Position numbers and translations under genes: made by a program. From Pseudomonadota bacterium (lineage in GTDB: Bacteria; Chloroflexota; UBA5177), in the NCBI GenBank assembly GCA_021324655.1, contig JAJPIP010000009.1:1-64000 (forward strand): DNA of 64,000 nt, read 5' to 3'. This document shows, piece by piece, positions 51,101-61,443 of this stretch. Numbering within the stretch: the stretch's first letter is position 1; each line of letters begins with the position of its first letter. The notes under the pieces were generated by a model. The model made no database searches. It saw only the letters and a program-made list of their open reading frames with translations, and had not been told where the DNA came from.

Positions 51101-51544
51101 CGGGCTCTCTCGGATGTCGACGCGGAGTTCCGCCACATTTTTCGCACCATGATGCGCGGCGGTGATGCCCGCCTTGAGCAGGTTGATGAGGCGGGTGGCC
51201 TGGATGTGCGGGCACACCTTCCCGGAAAACGGGCCCGCTCCAGCGCATCATTCTCCGGCGGAGAGAGGGCTCTCGTCGCCACGTCCCTCCTCTTCGCCGT
51301 CCTGCGCACACGCCCAGCTCCCTTTTGCGTGCTCGACGAAGTCGATGCCGCACTCGACGAGACCAACGTCGATCGTTACCTGGACGCGCTTCGCGACGTG
51401 GCGACGCGCACGCAAGCTCTGGTCGTCACGCACAATCGAGCGACGATGTCCGCCGCCAACGTGCTCTATGGACTGACTATGGACGGGGAGGGCGTCTCCA
51501 GCGTCCTCTCCCTACGCCTCGACGAGTACCGAGACGCGGTCTAG
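48170..51544 (+). CDS. smc: Chromosome segregation protein SMC
   Basis: A 1124-residue SMC ATPase. Walker A is in AFVGANGSGKSNIVDAV near residue 38; two long coiled coils flank a hinge around residues 480-630 (YTVGSPPLQVVSRQGVRFG lies in it); the signature SSASFSGGERALVATSLL and Walker B FCVLDEVDAALDETNVDRY form the C-terminal half-site. It condenses and orients chromosomes with ScpA/ScpB, which are not in this window. The hinge is slightly smaller than in B. subtilis, so total length is at the low end. It begins with a TACAAT-driven, possibly leaderless transcript. Confidence 0.96.
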   Translation: MPSARRSLRTLDLAGFKSFARPTHLEIPDGITAFVGANGSGKSNIVDAVRWCLGEQSARDLRTARAEDVIHAGPRRVLGSAEVRLGFEGSSDLSVARRVFRSGDSEYLLQGERRRLRDVHQALRAAAIDNPRFVVVNQGMADFLLASSPAERRALLEQAAGLAGYRQSRDEAVQKLGAAEQNLATIEIVLAELEPRVRLLRRQARALEEKAELEVRLRHALLGWHARRWNELTTRRERVAVEVDVAATARDQAAQQLRELEDATEEALAEERRHREQREAAIGRLHALEREIDVLGHAIDRERRAGDAADAARVRANDLLVGLRERLAANELEGRDEAQRLRTLQSELADAEAAVPAAASRARDSRLAVDHARQKLAGISLDEQRLESEIGEARRREAHLRSELSALENRQARDSAARSAARAEHDEIASRLATLEKQRAQRAEALDSVRAARRRASEVVDQAARYLQRVQNLERALRQKRADLDRDLSRARSAVEQFPERVRAEMLAALDVPPGWERAVAAALDAWSSEFPDLPDGFHAWRSELDTRADATWADEITGGRHPALAATLVVDDDAAAARAWQELATRPAYTVGSPPLQVVSRQGVRFGATGRHEPATVDQTAHHLEEINRMKECRRRRSLTDRRLSRIASLLDSSVASLATAQAAAEDEATREQAVRDEVSVLVEECEAAMRRLQRLSTEVEAYDAGLAELRTRHRDVKAELVAADRAVHDLSARLETCRAQMAGETRAAADLDARAEEHGREVAALEQRIRGLRTEIAAEHRVAQMRAEEAQHLADEIARTLAASREAEEQRRRADAALGTAIDRHARLQAVLAERTAEVAALNAATRSVPSRELLGEVRAVYDAAVARHETARARWDEARRAVERAAKEVIDDLRMEPEDLPPAPEMAATEHDIRRLRVRLAQAAEVDPAAATEYAELEQRRTHLCGEISDLRATADGLREIMNRADAEMATRFGRALSDVDAEFRHIFRTMMRGGDARLEQVDEAGGLDVRAHLPGKRARSSASFSGGERALVATSLLFAVLRTRPAPFCVLDEVDAALDETNVDRYLDALRDVATRTQALVVTHNRATMSAANVLYGLTMDGEGVSSVLSLRLDEYRDAV

Positions 51545-51546
51545 TC

Positions 51547-51765
51547 CTAGCCGACGTGGGCGAGGGCCAGTGAGATGGCGACGAATCCCACGGCGACGGC
51601 AATGCTCACGTTGAACAGCACGCGTTCGGCGCCGCGCCGCGTGTGGAAGACGCTGCCTTCCTGGCCAAACACGCTTCCAAGACTGGTTCCGCGTGACTGC
51701 ATAAGTATCAGAACGATAAGGCTGATCGCCAGAATCAACTGAGCGACACGAAGGGCATCCGCCAT
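51547..51765 (-). CDS. secG: Preprotein translocase subunit SecG
   Basis: A 72-residue protein with two helices (VAQLILAISLIVLILM and FNVSIAVAVGFVAISLALA) separated by QSRGTSLGSVFGQEG, the characteristic SecG loop. It is the small subunit of the SecYEG channel. AGGAG precedes the ATG. The leader contains a perfect 7-base hairpin (51788-51806) of unknown significance. The gene converges on smc with a gap of 2 bases and diverges from the LOG gene. Confidence 0.92.
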   Translation of the reverse strand: MADALRVAQLILAISLIVLILMQSRGTSLGSVFGQEGSVFHTRRGAERVLFNVSIAVAVGFVAISLALAHVG

Positions 51766-51811
51766 AAAGGTCTCCTAACAGCGCTGAGCGCCGCATCCAG
51801 CGGCGCGGGCA

Positions 51812-51843
51812 AGTATATCACTGAAAAGTCCTATCCATACAAT
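51812..51843. promoter_or_regulatory. Divergent -10 boxes between secG and the LOG gene
   Basis: On the minus strand TATACT (51812-51817) precedes secG by about 47 bases. On the plus strand TACAAT (51838-51843) precedes the LOG ATG (51860) by 16 bases, with GGAGGG as ribosome site. No -35 consensus is seen for either. Confidence 0.45.
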
Positions 51844-51859
51844 GGGCCGGAGGGCATCT

Positions 51860-52642
51860 ATGGCGAACGAGGACGCAGGGAAGGTGGGATCCCCCGCCGA
51901 GCGCGAGGTGCGCCGCGGAGCCTTGCCGGAGGGCGCGGCGACCGCGGACGAGTCGCTGCTGCACCGCGAGTTTGAGCGTCCGGCCTTCCTGCAGAGCGAT
52001 CCGTGGCGCGTCTTGCGCATCCAGGCCGAGTTTGTTCACGGAATTGACACCCTCGCCGGTCTTCCTCCGGCAGTCACCATCTTCGGGTCCGCTCGGACAC
52101 CGGAGAGCAGTCCCTATTACCAGCTCGCGCGCGACCTGGGGAGACGTCTCGCTGAGCGAGGGTATGCCGTGATTACCGGAGGCGGGCCGGGGATCATGAT
52201 GGCGGCCAACCAGGGCGCGGCGGAAGCAGGCGGCATTTCCGTGGGGTTGAACATCGAGCTCCCGTTCGAGCAAGCACTCAATCCTTTTGTCAATGTGCCG
52301 ATAAGCTTTCGATACTTCTTCGTGCGGAAGACGATGTTCGTCAAGTACGCCGAAGCCTTCGTCGTCTTCCCGGGCGGGTACGGGACCATGGATGAGCTTT
52401 TTGAGGCCATGACTCTCATACAGACGGGTAAGTTGCGCCACTTTCCCCTGGTTCTCGTGGGATCCACGTACTGGGCGGGCCTTCTGGACTGGTTGCGGGG
52501 GACCATGCTGCCCGCCGCCAATATCGGGAGCGAAGATCTCGCGATCTTGACGGTGACCGACTCGATCGACGATGCGCTGCAAGCGGCTACCAGCGGCCCG
52601 AGTGCAGTGCTGGCCGAGTTCGCCCAGACGGCCAGGCCGTGA
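51860..52642 (+). CDS. LOG-family protein (TIGR00730, nucleotide phosphoribohydrolase-like)
   Basis: A 260-residue Rossmann protein. The active-site motif FPGGYGTMDELFE (PGGxGTxxE) and the Arg/Lys region FFVRKTMFVKYA mark the LOG family, often annotated as lysine decarboxylase but shown to cleave nucleoside 5'-monophosphates such as cytokinin ribotides. ITGGGPGIMMAANQGA is the phosphate loop. The ATG at 51860 has GGAGGG five bases away and is preferred to 51842, which lies within the promoter. A charged N-terminal 40 residues precede the domain. The next gene starts inside its stop. Confidence 0.9.
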   Translation: MANEDAGKVGSPAEREVRRGALPEGAATADESLLHREFERPAFLQSDPWRVLRIQAEFVHGIDTLAGLPPAVTIFGSARTPESSPYYQLARDLGRRLAERGYAVITGGGPGIMMAANQGAAEAGGISVGLNIELPFEQALNPFVNVPISFRYFFVRKTMFVKYAEAFVVFPGGYGTMDELFEAMTLIQTGKLRHFPLVLVGSTYWAGLLDWLRGTMLPAANIGSEDLAILTVTDSIDDALQAATSGPSAVLAEFAQTARP

Positions 52643-53316
52643 AACGGTTGACCTTTCTCCTGGACGTCGACAACACGCTTCTCGACAACGACCGGCTAAA
52701 AAATGACCTGGCCGCCAGGATCAGAGAGAGACTCGGCGATCGCCTGGCGGCTCGCTTCTGGGAGTTGTACGAAGAGGTGCGCCACGAAAGGGACTACGTG
52801 GACTTTCCGGAAACCGTCAGGCGCCTCGCGCTGGAAGCAGGCAATCACGGGATCCAGTCGATCTTGACGGATTTGCTCGACAACTGGCCCTTCAAGTCAT
52901 ATCTGTACCCGGGCGTCCTGCCCACGATCGCCTACTTGCAGACCCTGGGGACCGTCGCCATCCTTTCCGACGGAGATAGTGTGTTCCAGCCACTCAAAAT
53001 CCGCGAAAGCGGGCTGGACACCGCGGTCGAGGGCCGGGTCTTGATCTACATCCACAAGGAGCAGAACCTCCCGGAGGTCTTTGCCCGCTATCCCGCGGAT
53101 CACTACGTCATGGTTGACGACAAGGCCCGGATCGCCGCCGAACTTGAGCGCATGTGTCCAACGACTTTCACCACCGTTCTCGTTCTCCAGGGAAAGTACG
53201 CGCATGATCGCGACGTTTTCCCACGTCCCGACTACACTGTCAAGCACATCGCGGATCTCAGGCACTTTACCGCACAGCAGTTCCTCGAGCCGCCGCGAAG
53301 CCCCGACTCGCCTTGA
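52639..53316 (+). CDS. HAD-superfamily hydrolase
   Basis: A 225-residue HAD hydrolase. Motif I is FLLDVDNTLLDND (D-x-D-N-T), motif II the Ser in AILSDGDS, motif III is likely the Lys in IHKEQNLPEVF, and motif IV is YVMVDDKARIAAELE. A helical cap lies between motifs I and II. It is a probable small-molecule phosphatase with unknown substrate. The GTG start overlaps the LOG stop (GTGA); pairing with a nucleotide-cleaving enzyme might point to nucleotide salvage, but that is speculation. Confidence 0.87.
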   Translation: MKRLTFLLDVDNTLLDNDRLKNDLAARIRERLGDRLAARFWELYEEVRHERDYVDFPETVRRLALEAGNHGIQSILTDLLDNWPFKSYLYPGVLPTIAYLQTLGTVAILSDGDSVFQPLKIRESGLDTAVEGRVLIYIHKEQNLPEVFARYPADHYVMVDDKARIAAELERMCPTTFTTVLVLQGKYAHDRDVFPRPDYTVKHIADLRHFTAQQFLEPPRSPDSP

Positions 53317-53329
53317 GAGCCCTGCCCGG

Positions 53330-54184
53330 CTACTGAGCTGCCACCGCTGTCGCGATTGCCTGGATCGTTCGACGCAACTCGTCATATCCGCGCACCAGCT
53401 CCGCCAGCTCGGCCGCGTGCCGCCCGATATCGAGAAGCACCTCGATGTCTCGCGGGTCTCCCTGTAGACGTTCGAGCAATTGTTCGGCGGTACCCACCGT
53501 TTCCGGCGACACGTCCGTCTCGATGGAACCAAGCGCCGAGCGTACATCGTCGAGAGTCGCTCGGGACGCCTCGAGTTCGTCAGCGGTGGCAGCCCCAGTT
53601 TCGGCGGCAGACTCCTGCTCCAGGAGGGCGCGCGCGAGATCGGCAATCTGTTCGGCCGCCTGCATGATCTGACCGGTGATCGTTTCCGCGGGCGCAGGCG
53701 ACGGCTCACCCGGGTACTCGCGTTCGAGAGAATCGAGTCCACCGTCATCTGACTCCGGCACCATGAGCGTCGTCTCCTCCTCCTGCATCGCGGGCACTTC
53801 CTCCCTCTCCTGGAGCGGCGGTTCCTGCTGCTCGAACAGGAACTCAACGGACCCAACCGTGACCATGTCTCCGGGACGGAGAGGAACATCCCCGGAGATA
53901 CGCCGCCCGTTGACCAGTGTCCCGTTCGTACTGCCCAGATCGCGCACCACATAGCGATCGCCCAATCGGACCACTCGGGCGTGCTCGCGCGAGACGCTCT
54001 TGTCCGGTACCGAAATCTGACACGACTCTAGCCGTCCGATCATCGCCTCCGCCGGCAGGACGAAGGTCTGGCCCTCACCGCGGCGGATCAACATCGCGGT
54101 GGAGGGAGCGGGAAGCGCAGCCCCACACGCTTCGCAGGTCGTGGCGTCGTCACTACTGGCGTGGCCGCATTCCGGGCAAATCAT
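53330..54184 (-). CDS. FHA-domain protein with N-terminal zinc ribbon
   Basis: A 284-residue cytoplasmic protein. Two CxxC knuckles (CPECG, CEACG) form a zinc ribbon in the first 25 residues. The forkhead-associated domain spans about 35-115, with MIGRLESCQISVPDKSVSRE, HARVV and DLGSTNGTLVNG as the phosphothreonine-binding loops. The rest is acidic and helical (residues 120-284). It should bind a phosphorylated partner, but no Ser/Thr kinase is nearby. The ATG at 54184 has GGGGAGGTGG upstream; a longer in-frame start at 54265 is less likely. Confidence 0.88.
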   Translation of the reverse strand: MICPECGHASSDDATTCEACGAALPAPSTAMLIRRGEGQTFVLPAEAMIGRLESCQISVPDKSVSREHARVVRLGDRYVVRDLGSTNGTLVNGRRISGDVPLRPGDMVTVGSVEFLFEQQEPPLQEREEVPAMQEEETTLMVPESDDGGLDSLEREYPGEPSPAPAETITGQIMQAAEQIADLARALLEQESAAETGAATADELEASRATLDDVRSALGSIETDVSPETVGTAEQLLERLQGDPRDIEVLLDIGRHAAELAELVRGYDELRRTIQAIATAVAAQ

Positions 54185-54230
54185 CGCCCACCTCCCCTGG
54201 TCATGCGCCCCGAGTCTAGCAAGGGCGGTA

Positions 54231-54479
54231 TTAGATTCCGAGGAACCACAACAGGAGGACGACAAGCAGAGCCGCGACGAGATCTGGGAGCAATCTCAGA
54301 TCCCCGACTCGAGTGACGGTCCAACCCAGGGACTCACCGAGCGCTTCCGCTCCAAGCATGGCGGCCAGAAGCACGACGGCGTACAGGATGACGCGCCACC
54401 CGAAGCGCCGCGACGCAATCTGGTACACGAGAGCGATCGTCAGCGCGAGGAGTGCGGCCAGGAGCAGCCACGGCGGCAC
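54231..54479 (-). CDS. Small membrane protein
   Basis: An 82-residue protein with three likely helices (PWLLLAALLALTIALVY, VILYAVVLLAAMLGAEAL and LVAALLVVLLLWFLGI). The GTG start overlaps the next upstream stop region, just after the processing protease, so it is probably in that operon. No family is recognised. The next gene downstream, the FHA protein, begins 46 bases later. Confidence 0.65.
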   Translation of the reverse strand: MPPWLLLAALLALTIALVYQIASRRFGWRVILYAVVLLAAMLGAEALGESLGWTVTRVGDLRLLPDLVAALLVVLLLWFLGI

Positions 54480-54480
54480 T

Positions 54481-55635
54481 CTAGGGCTGACTCTCGAGGA
54501 AGTGAATCGCTCTCGCGAGAGCCGGGTCCGTGGTCCCCGTGGCGGGTGCCGCCACCGCTATATTCGGCCGCAGGCCTGTGCCCTGTATCGACTTGCGTCG
54601 CGGCGTGAGCCATAGCCGATCGGTGACACGCACGCTGGCGCCGTCGCCCAACGAATAGACGCTCTGCATCGACCCCTTGCCGTAGGTTCGAGTGCCGATA
54701 AGCGTGGCACGGTCCTCGTCCCGCAGCGCCGCGGCAGTAATCTCGGCGGCGCTGGCCGTTCCGCCATTGACGAGGACAGCCACCCTGGCACGGGTCAGTA
54801 CCTGGCCGGGAAGGACCGGCAACGTTTGCACTGCCCCGTTCTTCGATCGCTCGTACGCGACGACACCCCGGGGTAGAAAGTCACTCACGACGCTCTGGGC
54901 CGCGGTGACGTAGCCGCCGGGATTGTCGCGCAGATCGAGAATTAACTTGCGATCTCCATGTAGGGAGCGCAGTGCGTTGGCGACTTCGGTTGGCGTTGAG
55001 TCGCCGAAACTGAAGATCTGGATGTAGCCGATCCCGTGCCGCAGGGTGCGGGCGTAGGCCGTCACTGGAGGAATCACGGCACGTCTCACCACGATCAGCT
55101 TGTCCTCTGTGCCCCGGCGGACCGTCAGGCGCACCGTCGTGCCCGGCCGGCCGTGAATAGAGTCGATGGGACTCTGTGACGAACTTGTCACGGAGTGGCC
55201 ATCGATCGCTATGACGCGATCACCCGAGCGCAAACCGGCAGCGAGCGCGGGCGAGTGCGGCAGAGGCACGACCACGCGCAAGTACTTTCCTTCCGGCTCG
55301 ACGATGGCTCCGATACCACCGTACTGGGTCCCATTCAACTGGGTCCCCGCCGCGACGTTTTCGGAGGGAGACAGAAAGATGGTGTGCGGGTCACCCGTCG
55401 CGGCCATCATTCCGTCGATCGCCGCATAGATCAGCTGCCGGCGGCTGACGTGCCCGTAATAATTCTTGGTCACGAGCCGGTACGCCGAGAGGAAGTCCTG
55501 CAGGCTGTGGTCGGATGTCGATACCGACTGGGACCGGTCGAAGGTTGTACCGGTCACAAATCCGCCGACGAATAAGGCGGCAGCACTCAGGCCGATGACG
55601 ATCCCGAGGAGCAAGCTCTTAGCCATCTTGCTCAC
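54481..55635 (-). CDS. C-terminal processing peptidase (S41 family, PDZ domain)
   Basis: A 384-residue protease. The N-terminal helix (SLLLGIVIGLSAAALFVGGF) is a signal anchor. A PDZ domain covers about 95-190 (GGIGAIVEPEGKYLRVV, SGDRVIAIDGH). The catalytic domain has the Ser in NGGTASAAEITAAALRD and the general-base Lys in TYGKGSMQSV, with DLRDNPGGYV as the preceding strand. It cleaves the C-termini of exported proteins. The GTG start overlaps the prfB stop (GTGA), so the two are coupled. Confidence 0.93.
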   Translation of the reverse strand: MSKMAKSLLLGIVIGLSAAALFVGGFVTGTTFDRSQSVSTSDHSLQDFLSAYRLVTKNYYGHVSRRQLIYAAIDGMMAATGDPHTIFLSPSENVAAGTQLNGTQYGGIGAIVEPEGKYLRVVVPLPHSPALAAGLRSGDRVIAIDGHSVTSSSQSPIDSIHGRPGTTVRLTVRRGTEDKLIVVRRAVIPPVTAYARTLRHGIGYIQIFSFGDSTPTEVANALRSLHGDRKLILDLRDNPGGYVTAAQSVVSDFLPRGVVAYERSKNGAVQTLPVLPGQVLTRARVAVLVNGGTASAAEITAAALRDEDRATLIGTRTYGKGSMQSVYSLGDGASVRVTDRLWLTPRRKSIQGTGLRPNIAVAAPATGTTDPALARAIHFLESQP

Positions 55636-56754
55636 GCTGCGGGGGGCTGTTCCGAGCCGTAGGGATGAGTGCGCAAATAGCTCTCGATGAACGCGCTGAT
55701 GTCTCCATCAAGCACGGCGGACGTATTACTTGTCTCGAACCCACTGCGATGGTCCTTCACCATGTTGTAGGGATGCAGCACGTAGGATCGGATCTGGTTG
55801 CCCCACCCGGCCGCCACGTGCTCGCCTTTGAGGCGAGCTTGCTCCACCTCCCTCTCTTCCAACCGACGTTCCAGAAGCCGCGCCACGAGAATCCGCATCG
55901 CGACCTCCCGGTTTTGGATCTGCGATCGCTCATTTTGACATGTTACGACGATGCCTGTCGGCAAATGTGTCAGCCGGACGGCGGAATCTGTCTTGTTCAC
56001 GTGCTGGCCGCCGGCGCCCGAGGAACGGAAAGTATCGATGCGCAGATCGTCGGGACTGACGGATACCGCCGCCTCGTCCTCCTCGATCTCGGGCAACACC
56101 TCGACGAGCGCGAAGCTGGTGTGACGCCGGTGAGCGGCGTCGTACGGAGACAATCTGACGAGACGGTGCACTCCCCGCTCGGCCCGCAGGTACCCGTACG
56201 CATACGGCCCCTCGATCTGGAGAGTCGCGCTCTTGATGCCGGCTTCCTCGCCCTCGGACCGATCCAGCACCTCCACGTCGTACCCCTGCTTCTCGGCCCA
56301 CCGGATGTACATGCGCATCAGCATTTCGGCCCAATCCTGCGATTCCGTTCCGCCGGCACCGGCGTGGACGGCAAGAATTGCTCCGTTTTCTGCGTACTCG
56401 CCGGCAAGCAGGGTCTCCATTTCGAGCCGCCCCACGCGCCGGCCAACCTCGTCAGTCTCTGACGCGACCTCCGCCTGGACGTCGCTGTCGCCCTCGAGCG
56501 TTGCCAGCTCTTCGAGTTCGGTGAGGTGCCGAACCTGCGACTCAAGGTCTTCCCAATTTGCGACGCGATCCTTCAACATCGTCAGACGGCGCATGGCACG
56601 GCCTGCCGTCCGCGGATCGTCCCAGAATGTGGCGGCGGAACTCGCTGCCTCGAGGTCCTCTATCTCTTTCGCCGCGCCGGGGAGGTCAAAGATGCACCTT
56701 TAGCGCGTCAAGTTTTTCGTTCAAAGCGACGAGTTCGGCTCGGGTCTCTTCCAT
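55632..56754 (-). CDS. prfB: Peptide chain release factor 2 (programmed +1 frameshift)
   Basis: A 373-residue RF2 encoded in two frames. The first 22 codons (56754-56689) start with MEETRAELVALNEKL and end at CTT TGA; slipping one base at 56688 makes CTT GAC and continues with DLPGAAKEIEDLEAASSAA in the downstream frame to 55632. The GGQ region is SSGAGGQHVNKTDSAVR, which triggers peptide release. The stop-recognition tripeptide, usually SPF, here reads SPY (LVRLSPYDAAHRR). It recognises UGA and UAA. It follows secA by 5 bases and precedes the processing protease. Confidence 0.95.
56686..56691 (-). other. prfB autoregulatory frameshift site (CTTTGA)
   Basis: On the minus strand CTTTGAC is preceded by AAAGGTG three bases away, resembling the E. 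coli arrangement AGGGGG-TAT-CTT-TGA-C. The in-frame UGA is read slowly when RF2 is scarce, allowing the +1 slip that makes full-length RF2. The skipped base is 56688. Confidence 0.93.
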
Positions 56755-56759
56755 CCTGG

Positions 56760-59396
<2,637 letters not shown>

Positions 59397-59453
59397 AGAA
59401 AGAGGGCTCCAGATAGTCAATATCGCCGCCCAACGGACGGCGACGTGCATCAG

Positions 59454-59482
59454 AGTTTACCATAGGAATCGCGAGGGATCAA
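59454..59482 (-). promoter_or_regulatory. Promoter of secA-prfB
   Basis: On the minus strand TTGATC (59477-59482), exactly 17 bases, then TAAACT (59454-59459). Initiation near 59447 leaves a leader of about 50 bases to the secA ATG. Confidence 0.5.
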
Positions 59483-59505
59483 CGGCTTGAGGAGGCCAGG
59501 ACGGC

Positions 59506-60252
59506 GTGGATCGCGACTCGTTGCTCGGCTTGCTGATGCGGGTGCAGGACGGTACTATATCGCCCGACGAAGCCCTGGAGCACCTGGCGGTGCTGCCGTT
59601 CGAGCCGCTGGATGGGGCCCGTGTCGATCTCCATCGCGCGCTGCGCCAGGGGGTGCCCGAAGTCGTCTACGGGGAGGGGAAGACGGCCACCCAGATCGCC
59701 TCGATCATGCGGGTCCTCCTCGAGCGATCCGGCCGCGCCGTCGCCACCAGGGTGGGCCCCGAGAAGGCGGCCGCCGTCCTGGACCAACTTCCTGAAGCGC
59801 TGTATGCCGATGCGGCTCGCATGCTCGTGGCGGATCCTGCTCCTCTCGGGCGGCGGCCGGGAGTCGCAGTACTGGCGGCCGGGACGTCCGATCTGCCCGT
59901 GGCGGCGGAAGCAGCCCTCACTGCCGAGGTGCTGGGAAACGAGGTGCTGAGGATAGACGACGTCGGAGTGGCGGGCTTGCACCGACTGGTTCCCGTGCTG
60001 CCTGAAATTCGGGCGTCGCGCGCGGTCGTCGTGGTGGCAGGGATGGACGGCGCGCTGCCCAGCGTGGTGGGGGGACTCGTCTCGGCGCCGGTGATCGCCG
60101 TCCCGACAAGCGTCGGCTACGGCGCGAGTTTCGGGGGTATGGCCGCGCTGCTGACGATGCTGAACAGCTGTTCGCCGGGAGTTGCGGTGGTGAATATCGA
60201 TAACGGTTTCGGCGCGGGCGTTCTGGCCGCCATGATTAACCGCGAGGATTAG
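59506..60252 (+). CDS. larB: Pyridinium-3,5-biscarboxylic acid mononucleotide synthase LarB
   Basis: A 248-residue LarB, which carboxylates and hydrolyses nicotinic acid adenine dinucleotide, the first step to the nickel-pincer cofactor of lactate racemase. The C-terminal AIR carboxylase-like domain (PGVAVLAAGTSDLPVAAEAA, then MDGALPSVVGGLVSAPVIAV and PTSVGYGASFGG) matches LarB. The GTG start has GAGGAGGCCAGG upstream. The larC start follows its stop without a gap. larA and larE are not in the window. Confidence 0.93.
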   Translation: MDRDSLLGLLMRVQDGTISPDEALEHLAVLPFEPLDGARVDLHRALRQGVPEVVYGEGKTATQIASIMRVLLERSGRAVATRVGPEKAAAVLDQLPEALYADAARMLVADPAPLGRRPGVAVLAAGTSDLPVAAEAALTAEVLGNEVLRIDDVGVAGLHRLVPVLPEIRASRAVVVVAGMDGALPSVVGGLVSAPVIAVPTSVGYGASFGGMAALLTMLNSCSPGVAVVNIDNGFGAGVLAAMINRED

Positions 60253-61443
60253 ATGCGCCTGGGTTACTTCGATATGGTCGGCGGCGCGGCGGGTGACATG
60301 ATTGTCGCCGCCATGCTGGATGCGGGACTGCAGGTGGATGATCTCCGTGATGAGTTGGCCGCCCTGCCGGTAAGCGGATATCGCATCTCGATGCGGCGCG
60401 TCGACAAGCAGCACATCACGGCCACGCAGTTTCTCGTCGACGTCGATGGGCACGATAATCACCATCACGGTGGAGGGCCGGACCACGGCCGGTCGCTCGG
60501 TGAGATCCGCCGGCTGATCTCGTCCAGCCGCCTCGACGCTCCGGTCATTGCTACCGCTCTGCAGATCTTCGAGACGATCGGCCGTGCCGAGGCGGCCGTT
60601 CATGGCGTCGCAGTTGACGACGTTCATTTCCACGAGATAGGAGCGATTGACTCAATTGTCGACGTGGTCAGTGCGGCCATCGGCATTCATCGTCTCGGCC
60701 TCGAAGAGGTCTACTGCTCGGCGTTTCCCCTGGGAAGTGGTTTCATCGAGACACAGCACGGTCCGTATCCGATTCCGGCGCCCGCCACTCTCCGTATACT
60801 TGCCGACGCAGCCGCGCCAATCCGGGACAGCCCTATTGACAAGGAGCAGGTGACCCCGACCGGGGCGGGAATCCTGGCCACGGTGGCGCATTTTCGCCGG
60901 CCGGCCATGCAGCTGCAACGGGTGGGCTACGGAGCGGGCCAGGCAGAGCTGGCAGTGCCCAACGTCATCCGGCTCTGGGTCGGCGAGTCAGGAGACGGCT
61001 ACGAAGAGCTGCACGTTCTGGAGACGACGATCGACGACATGAATCCGGAGCTCTACCCCGACCTGATCCAGCTGGCCCTCGCCGAGGGAGCACTCGATGC
61101 CGTGCTCGTGCCGGTAACGATGAAGCGGGGGCGGCCGGGAACTCGGATCGAGCTCCTCAGCGGGCCGGCCGATGCCGCTCGTCTGACCCGCTTTCTCCTC
61201 GACCAGACATCCACTCTCGGCGTGAGAAGTCACGTCGTGCGTCGACTCGCCGCCCCACGCGCTCCAACCGTCGTGCAGACTCGCTTCGGCCCGGTGCAGG
61301 CAAAAGTTAAGTCGTGGGACGGCCATCGCACGGCTGTGCCGGAGTATGCCTCATGCCGCGCTCTCTCCGAGGAACGCGGAGTGCCAGTGCTCGACGTCTA
61401 CCGCGCGGCAGTGGCCGCCTGTGAGGAACTGGGCGACAGGTGA
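60253..61443 (+). CDS. larC: Nickel insertion protein LarC
   Basis: A 396-residue CTP-dependent nickel insertase that builds the nickel-pincer nucleotide. The N-terminus GYFDMVGGAAGDMIVAAMLD, the His-rich stretch VDGHDNHHHGGGPDHGRSLG and VHFHEIGAIDSIVDVV are characteristic. Unlike the Lactobacillus gene, which needs a frameshift, larC is one continuous frame here. Its stop overlaps the miaA start (GTGA). The lack of larE nearby means sulfur insertion must be encoded elsewhere. Confidence 0.94.
   Translation: MRLGYFDMVGGAAGDMIVAAMLDAGLQVDDLRDELAALPVSGYRISMRRVDKQHITATQFLVDVDGHDNHHHGGGPDHGRSLGEIRRLISSSRLDAPVIATALQIFETIGRAEAAVHGVAVDDVHFHEIGAIDSIVDVVSAAIGIHRLGLEEVYCSAFPLGSGFIETQHGPYPIPAPATLRILADAAAPIRDSPIDKEQVTPTGAGILATVAHFRRPAMQLQRVGYGAGQAELAVPNVIRLWVGESGDGYEELHVLETTIDDMNPELYPDLIQLALAEGALDAVLVPVTMKRGRPGTRIELLSGPADAARLTRFLLDQTSTLGVRSHVVRRLAAPRAPTVVQTRFGPVQAKVKSWDGHRTAVPEYASCRALSEERGVPVLDVYRAAVAACEELGDR

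Noticed and set aside
59479-60633. A 384-codon open frame on the minus strand
   Set aside because: Antisense to larB and larC; composition typical of a shadow frame.
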